In this document: in pieces, positions 19,661 through 25,506 of the stretch | Numbering within the stretch: the stretch's first letter is position 1 | How the letters are laid out: the number at the start of each line of letters is the position of its first letter | Assembly: GCA_900617975.1 (NCBI GenBank) | Contig: UZAE01013191.1 | Coordinates: 1-25,506, forward strand | Length of the DNA: 25,506 bases | From: Rodentolepis nana | Taxonomy: Eukaryota > Platyhelminthes > Cestoda > Cyclophyllidea > Hymenolepididae | Reading direction: 5' to 3' | Position numbers and translations under genes: made by a program | Notes under the pieces: generated by a model | The model's database searches: none | What the model saw: only the letters and a program-made list of their open reading frames with translations | What the model was told of the DNA's origin: nothing

Positions 19661-21607
19661 ATAATCATAAACAGTAATGTTTCAAAGAAATTGTAACAAA
19701 TGATAAAGCTTGAGAGTAAGTTCACGTCAATTTAAACAAACTCAAACCAATTTTTTTCTACTTAGTATATATTATCAATTCAAAATTGACCCAAAGAGGT
19801 GAAAAATGAATTATTAATAGCCGTGGAACTAAAAACCTTGGATAAGTTTTAAAATAAGAAATCATGCGGACAAGGAGAACTGCTAATGAGTTCAAATGAA
19901 TATAAAGAGAGGTAGAGGGCAATAGAGTATTCTTAGGCATTTCAAATACTTTGAGTCCTGAATTAATAATTTGATAAGTAATTTTATTGCTCTAATACAC
20001 AAATTTCCTGAAGCACCAATCAGATTTAGGAGAGTGATTGAGCTCAAGTTATTCCGACTTATTTCTGCCATTAATCGTGGCACATTGACACGATCTACAG
20101 CGACAAGCCGGCAGCTAAGATTGCAGACGATTTTTAAAGGGAATAATGTTTTTTTTCATTAATTGGGAATTCAAAATATTTGTAATCCCAAGATCAAGAT
20201 TTATTAGATGTAATAAAATAAAGCGAAATAATTATCAGAGTATTTAGGGTTTTAAAATTTGCAGCCTCTTCGAATATTTTTTGTCATAAATTGCAGGGCT
20301 TGAATTTGCCGCCAAATTAGGCTGTCTGGATATCGATCGGCCTGTACCTGTTATGATTAATGGTCTGTGCGACGCCTCGTTTTCACGAAAATGGAATATC
20401 TGCATTTCGATTGCACACATTTTCAGCTGATTGATTTGAAATTTATGAGACAAATTAATGTGAACACTGGTTTAACAAAAGGAAAAAACGTTAAACGGAA
20501 ATATCGCTAGTCCCTTGACATAAGATGCCATTGTAAAAAGCACTTGTAGTCAGAGTGTTTTCAAATGGACACAAAACGGTCTAGCTTCCGACCTTCCAGT
20601 ATGCATCATGTCCAGCCTTGTGCGGATTCAACAAATTTATTTATTTATTTTGATTGGCCATGAAGGTGAAACCATCCTTAGAGCGTGAGTTACTTCTAAA
20701 ATTGATTATCTTTCTAAACAAAAAGGGCGACACTGATTGAATGAGTAAAATTAAACCATCTACTAATAAAATGAGAGGAAGTTACTATGAAATTTTGTTC
20801 AAAAGAGATGTTTGTTTTGTATTTTTACTCTAATGAAGCCGTTTTTTGCCTTTATTTAATCCTGTTAATTTACTAATTAAAAGTGAATATAACTTCTATG
20901 ACTGTCTTTTGGATCAGATCATAGTTTGTGCTATTTACTTTCTGGTTTATTTCATTTTGTCTCAATAAAAAAATTATGCAAATGATCATTCATAAATTTA
21001 TTCTCCCACAAGTTCACATCGCTTTCCGTTACCAATTGAGGTGCAAACGGAGTAAATTTGGTGAGCGGGAATTCTGGAATTGCTACACCCCATACTGGAG
21101 CCATTAAATAGCCTACTCTTAATACGTCTTGATGGTTTTCAAGGCTTGCGGTTTATTTATGCCGAATTAGTTATTAAGCCTTTAAACGGAGCTCTGACCT
21201 ATCAATATTAAGTAAAATATAGCCAACCAAACCAGTTCTAGACGGTTAAAAATTAGAGAGGCTATGAACTCACGACGAACATAGTTCATGCTCAGTGTTA
21301 CTGTTCATACATAGAGCGTAGACTAACTGCTGCCATATTTCTTTTCACTTTCACCTTAAATGAAAAAGTACCGCATTCATCGACATTCACAACACATTGA
21401 ATTTATTGATATTTGAGACCGTTTACAGATCTCTTTAATCCAATATCTTCACTGTTCGCGAGTCTCACATTCAAACCCTTTTAATGTCCTCAATCTGGTC
21501 GAACATTAGTTTGTTACATTTGAGCAAACTATCTCCTAAAATACAGATCCATTTCTATATATTACCCCCTTTCTCTTTGAACTTCTAACTGGAACGATTT
21601 CCCATTA

Positions 21608-21628
21608 GGGGGGGGGGGGGGGGGGGGG
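21608..21628 (+). repeat. G homopolymer (21)
   Basis: The longest pure G run in the window. Confidence 0.9.
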
Positions 21629-22105
21629 AGAGGGATTTAGTCACCCGATTAAGCAGTCCAATTTCAAAGCCATGAAGGTTAGCGGCGGAAGCGCTGATCG
21701 CGTGCAGCCAAAAATTAGTTCTCGTTTTGATAGAGACAAGAATCACTCGATTGACAACAATTGAAAACAAATAAAGAGGAATGGTAGTGGAAGGAACTGC
21801 CAAACCCCCAAATCGTAATTTCGCTAAAAAGACTGGAACTGGCAATTATCAATGAAGGCAGTATAATGAAGAGACTTGTTAAACAAGATCCGCATTCACG
21901 TTAGCATAATTTATTTTTATTAATAAGCAGCTTAGAGAGGAGGACAGTGACAGTGAAATGGAACAACAATATTTTGTTGGAAAATTTCTTTTTCCACCAA
22001 AGCCCAGTGCGTTTAAAACGCACGCATGGAATGATAAATTTCATTCTTAAGGCTTAGGTGAAAACGAGATGCAGATCAATTTAGTCAGCACTTAAAAATG
22101 GAGGA

Positions 22106-22116
22106 GGGGGGGGGGG
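22106..22116 (+). repeat. G homopolymer (11)
   Basis: Pure G run after GGAGGA. Confidence 0.9.
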
Positions 22117-22572
22117 TATTAAATAACAATTGGCGGAATAAATCACTCTTTTTTGCATTCATCAAGACTATCATAAAGTGATAGCGTCCGAGGAAAGTTA
22201 TTGAGTTTATTATTAGTTCAACAATTTCTCTGGCCTTGCAATTTACCTAAACGGACACTTTCAATTACTCTGTGAAGTTTGATGTAAGATACATGAACAA
22301 GGAACCTAAGGTATGCGTCCTGAAATGGAATCATTTTCGTGATACTACCATTAGTTTATTTTGATCAATGAGTTTGAGAACTAGAGGTTGCAAAAAGTTC
22401 TTGACATGGTAGAGTTATTTTTTATGACTCTCTCTCTCTCCCTCTTGGATGTTGGAAAACAAATAATGAATCTAAAAAATTTTCGAATCAAATTAATCGA
22501 TTTTAAGTGTGAAACCAAAAAGGTACTAAAAATCCATAATTCTTGGAAGTTTGTCTTTAAGCATCATTTGTT

Positions 22573-23000
22573 TAATTTTTTATTTCAAATGGCAGGCGTT
22601 TTGATAGTTATCATTAGCCATTTTAGCTGACGTCATGCTTCACAGGGTGAAGGAACATCAAAGTTACAGAAAGTCGAGAGGGTGGGAACAGAGGAGTGTT
22701 TCAAAGATGTAAAAGAGACAGACACAAAGGTAGAATAATGGTGAGGTGAGTACTGTAGAAGTGGTCGGGGCCATGGTAGTTTGAAGTCAGAAGTCAATTG
22801 CCGGTTAATAGATTGTTTTGCCGAATGAGTATACGTTGCCCAGGGTGCACCACGTGATAGACTTACTTGCCGTATGAGTACACGTTGCCCAGGGTGCACC
22901 ACGTGGTGCCTTATGAGTATACGTTGCCCAGGGTGCACCACGTGGAGCCGAATGAGTATACGTTGCCCAGGGTGCACCACGTGGAGATAAGTCTAACACA
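22573..23000 (-). mobile_element. SINE-like retroposon, copy J, with amplified 5' end
   Basis: Minus-sense copy about 100 bp longer than the others. The extra length is a tandem array of the element's 5' region. The 3' end (TTATTTCAAATGGCAGGCG) is normal. No clean target duplication was found. Confidence 0.9.
22821..22984 (-). repeat. Four tandem copies of the SINE 5' region
   Basis: Units at about 22821-22856, 22869-22906, 22907-22944 and 22945-22984 each contain ATGAGTATACGTTGCCC (TACACG in unit 2) and AGGGTGCACCACGTG. The first junction also repeats the ATAGACTT...TTGCCG stretch, so it was a longer duplication. Each unit carries the palindromes GTATAC, GGTGCACC and CACGTG. Confidence 0.93.
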
Positions 23001-23532
23001 TAGCATTTTGCGATGGCCAATAATCAGCCTTCAAAAGAATATTTCGAGTTTGAGACCATAATTTTACCTTTCGCAAATCCCTTTTCCTAAGCCTAGATGA
23101 ACCCTTTGATAGTTTGTTATGCTCAAAAGATGTGCCTAGATGGTAAATCATTTTAGCTTGGCAAATCGTAGTTACGATTTAACCGACTCACCCATTCGTA
23201 CTTTTAATCAAGCGTAAATAAAGTTTAAAATAGCCGCCACTTGAAGTGTCTCAAAATACTCCTAGGCATTGAGATAGCACGTATTAAAACAAATACATTG
23301 TAATTGAAAAAGATAAAGCTTTCCTCTTTTATTGTATTTTTCAGTTTAATTTAATTTATCGATTGCGCAAAAACACTGTTTTTCACTATTGTTTAATTTT
23401 ATTTAACACTTTTAGAAATCAAACAAAATTATCTTCAATAGAGGACGAAATTTGTCAACTTTGGCAATTTTTTCCATAAGGTATTTAATAAAGAAAAATA
23501 TTGGTATTACTGAATTAAAGTGAGGAAGGGAC

Positions 23533-23547
23533 TATATATATATATAT
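23533..23547 (+). repeat. TA dinucleotide run
   Basis: Short (TA)n microsatellite. Confidence 0.8.
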
Positions 23548-23615
23548 TTATAGAAGCAGTCAGAGTATGTGTGATCCACTTATGAAACGGAATTTCAATT
23601 GATTTTAGGGGAGTA

Positions 23616-23751
23616 TGTAGCGCCATCAAGGCCAACCTCTCGGACGCTTGAGTACTTAGAAAAGTGCGGCCGTACAATAGGTCGGTCAGCGAGTAAGTGC
23701 GGTCGTGCTAACCGAGACCTCTTCTGCTTATGAACGAGCAATATACATGCA
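23616..23751. mobile_element. Possible solo LTR (136 bp)
   Basis: A GC-richer block starts TGTAGCGCC and ends ATACATGCA, that is TG...CA. It is flanked on both sides by GAGTA (23611-23615 and 23752-23756), the 5-bp duplication size common for Ty3/gypsy and copia elements. No internal region, primer site or partner LTR is visible. Five matching bases can arise by chance. Confidence 0.3.
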
Positions 23752-25231
23752 GAGTAGCGATACGTGTGTTCACCCATTAAGAATCTCTGCACTTGGCCAT
23801 GAATTGCAATGAACACTCTTTACTCTTCACGCTCTGTGTTCAATCTACTTTGAAAGTAATCTGGCTATGGTAAGCTGCAGATTAGACATCTCAAATAATC
23901 GACAAGGTTTAGCAAAAATACTTATTTGCGTAGAAACCACAACGAATTATAGTATTGTCTAATAGGGCGCTTTGTATCTGTTTTAAAATGAGTAAATTGG
24001 GAAAAAATTAATAATTCATTCCAATCATGAGTTTGAGTGCTAAAGGTCCATTCCATAGCACTTTGAGCAGTAATTATTATTTTCAAATTAAATTAATGGA
24101 AAAAAGAAAGTAAACATAGTGTGCGAAGACGGTTGTTTATTCGTCACCCTGTTGAGAAATTATTAATTTTCAATTAAATTGATACTGATAAATTCAAAAT
24201 CAATGAATATCACGCTGAAGACAAATTGGCTTCTGCCTGATTTTCGTATGGGATAATTTCAAGTAATGCAATTTTTTTTCATTTATACCTTTTTTTGCCT
24301 ATTAGAGATATATGGGTATTTCAGCACACAACCTCATATCTAATGCATTTTGAGGTAGTTTAAGGTTTCCAATATGGAAAGTGAGAGTTGACCTCCATTT
24401 CCATTTGAACGGATCTCCACTAAATTGTTCCGAAATGTAGTTCATATCCTTTTTTGCTATCGGGTCAGAGAAATAAGATTTTACCAAGATCGTAACCAAA
24501 CACCTTGATAAGAATTAAACTCTAAATAGGATTATTGATTTATTCTAGTAAAAAAAGAATAAAAACTAAGAGAATCATTGCTTGACATGAGCGGATTGGT
24601 TAAAGTATCAATGGACTTGCAAGAATCGCAAATCATTATTCACACAACCTCACTGGGAGTGCTGAAATCCAGAGAGTGAAGCAGCATTACAGTTTAAATA
24701 TAAATTTACCATAAGATATTTAAAAATGAAAAGCAAAATAAAAATTACACCAAAGAATAGTAAGTTACTCAATTATTGAATTTTCGATTTAGAAGAAATT
24801 CAAATTGCCATTATACTTAAATATATGTTGAAAGAGTAAGATATTTACTGTTTTCTTTGCTTATGCTGAGAAAACGCCTGCAGTTTGTCTCAACTATCAA
24901 ATATTCACCGGTAAATATATAGAAATTTATTTATATGTGCAAAGAGAGCTTCATAATAAATTTTTTTCTTACTTTTCTACCTATTTCTTACTTTTTTGCA
25001 AAATTGGAGTCATATTGGATAGTTCATGAACGGCATGATTACTTTAATGTTTGGTTGGCCTTGCATAATTGGCTCATGTATTCATTGTTCGTAACATGGA
25101 TACGGATTTGATAATAGAATGCACCTCTTTTAAATCATGCGAGCATTTAACATTTTTTTATTTATTTCAAATGGCAGGCTTTATGATATTTATCATTGGC
25201 CCTTAATCTTTGACTTCAGCTTCCCCCAAGA

Positions 25232-25242
25232 GGGGGGGGGGG
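25232..25242 (+). repeat. G homopolymer (11) in the LINE 3' UTR
   Basis: Pure G run at the place equivalent to the G/C tract of the SINE copies. Confidence 0.9.
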
Positions 25243-25260
25243 TACATTTATAGCAGTTAA

Positions 25261-25506
25261 TCAATAGCAATTCATTAGCTGTCTTCTTGCTTCCCAGTAT
25301 CTCTGGCTTTCCGTTCTTGTCTTTAGGGCTGGACACCGAATCAGGTGGGTCTTCTCCATTTCCTCATGCAGGTTACATAGAGGGCATGTGGGTTGAGTGT
25401 ATACTCCCAATCTGTGAAGGTGTTTTCCCAAGCAATCGTGTCCGGTGCGTAGTCTAAACTCAGCAACGGCTTCGATTCTTGGCCAGTTGGGTATGTCGGA
25501 GAGTGC
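25261..25506 (-). CDS. LINE ORF2-type C-terminus (partial; after RT/RNase H)
   Basis: The frame is open from the window edge to TGA at 25263-25261. It reads AEFRLRTGHDCLGKHLHRLG, then a zinc-knuckle-like C-x2-C-x9-H-x3-C (CPLCNLHEEMEKTHLIRCP), ending RYWEARRQLMNCY. This RLRTGH...LHRLG...CPLC...H..RCP tail is typical of the region following reverse transcriptase and RNase H in jockey/R1-like and related non-LTR retrotransposons. The frame is intact over the visible 81 codons, so the copy may be young. The clade cannot be fixed from this piece. Confidence 0.8.
   Translation of the reverse strand, partial: ALSDIPNWPRIEAVAEFRLRTGHDCLGKHLHRLGVYTQPTCPLCNLHEEMEKTHLIRCPALKTRTESQRYWEARRQLMNCY

Larger units (their letters stand above)
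19668..22572. other. Intergenic; no recognised gene
   Basis: AT-rich with two further G runs, 21608-21628 (21) and 22106-22116 (11). A minus-strand open frame at 21585-21845 gains a poly-proline tail from the G run and matches nothing I know. Confidence 0.5.
23001..25154. other. Intergenic; no recognised gene
   Basis: AT-rich, with a TA dinucleotide run at 23533-23547 and one GC-richer island that may be a solo LTR (23616-23751). No exon could be supported. Confidence 0.5.
25155..25506 (-). mobile_element. 3' end of a LINE-like non-LTR retrotransposon
   Basis: The minus strand reads the last 81 codons of a retrotransposon ORF, a stop, about 105 bp of 3' UTR, and an AAATAAATAAA-type tail. 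The 3' UTR ends TGCCATTTGAAATAAATAAA and, going inward, carries GATAAATATCATAAAGCC, GCTGAAGTC and a C11 tract. These are the same features in the same order as the SINE 3' half. The element continues beyond the right edge. Confidence 0.8.

Noticed and set aside
21585..21845. Minus-strand frame with proline run
   Set aside because: The prolines come from the 21-base G run; no splice signals or known family.
22821..22984. CRISPR-like direct repeats
   Set aside because: Units are adjacent with no unique spacers, lie inside a retroposon, and the genome is eukaryotic.
22633..23061. Repeated peptide frames (VHPGQR and ATYTHSA type) as a repetitive protein
   Set aside because: They are translations of the tandem SINE 5' units in several frames and on both strands; similar accidental frames occur in other SINE copies.
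12636..25154. tRNA or rRNA genes
   Set aside because: No cloverleaf with a clear B box and no rRNA core motif was noticed by eye; a covariance-model scan would be decisive.

Overview
This is a eukaryotic, AT-rich nuclear window. Its two recognisable genes have interrupted, phase-consistent exons, very short introns (32, 40 and 41 bp inside the xylosyltransferase gene) and a dense load of retroposons. Short introns together with this repeat load suggest a flatworm (Platyhelminthes), perhaps a tapeworm. That assignment is inference; nothing in the window fixes the species. There is one ambiguous base (N at 19175).

Layout. Positions 1-41 are the tail of a short retroposon. At 588-790 (minus strand) there is a candidate exon of an unrecognised single-pass membrane protein. 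Positions 954-4656 (minus) hold a complete four-exon gene for 3'(2'),5'-bisphosphate nucleotidase (BPNT1, 341 aa), with a retroposon in its last intron. Positions 4657-6505 are the divergent intergenic space. Positions 6506-12635 (plus) hold the 3' part of a peptide O-xylosyltransferase gene (WSC domain, GT14 branch domain, XylT C-terminal domain); only its N-terminal anchor exon(s) are missing. From about 12700 to 25150 I see no convincing host gene. This stretch holds retroposons, long G homopolymers, a GC-richer island near 14550-14800 and a possible solo LTR at 23616-23751. At 25155-25506 (minus) lies the 3' end of a LINE-like element: the last 81 codons of its ORF, a stop, and a 3' UTR.

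The main new-looking system is a SINE-like family of about 330 bp, with nine copies wholly or mostly inside the window plus a tail at the left edge. Five copies have clear 7-12 bp target-site duplications and the sense strand ends in an (AAAT)n-type tail. The family shares its 3' end with the 3' UTR of the LINE at the right edge, so the window appears to contain a SINE and a relative of the LINE that mobilises it. One copy has amplified its 5' end into four tandem units. All homopolymer G runs of 9 or more lie on the plus strand, and I found no equivalent C run.

The two genes make biological sense together. Xylosyltransferase starts glycosaminoglycan chains on proteoglycans. Sulfation of those chains uses PAPS and releases PAP, which BPNT1 hydrolyses. 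The head-to-head arrangement may be coincidence or a shared control region.
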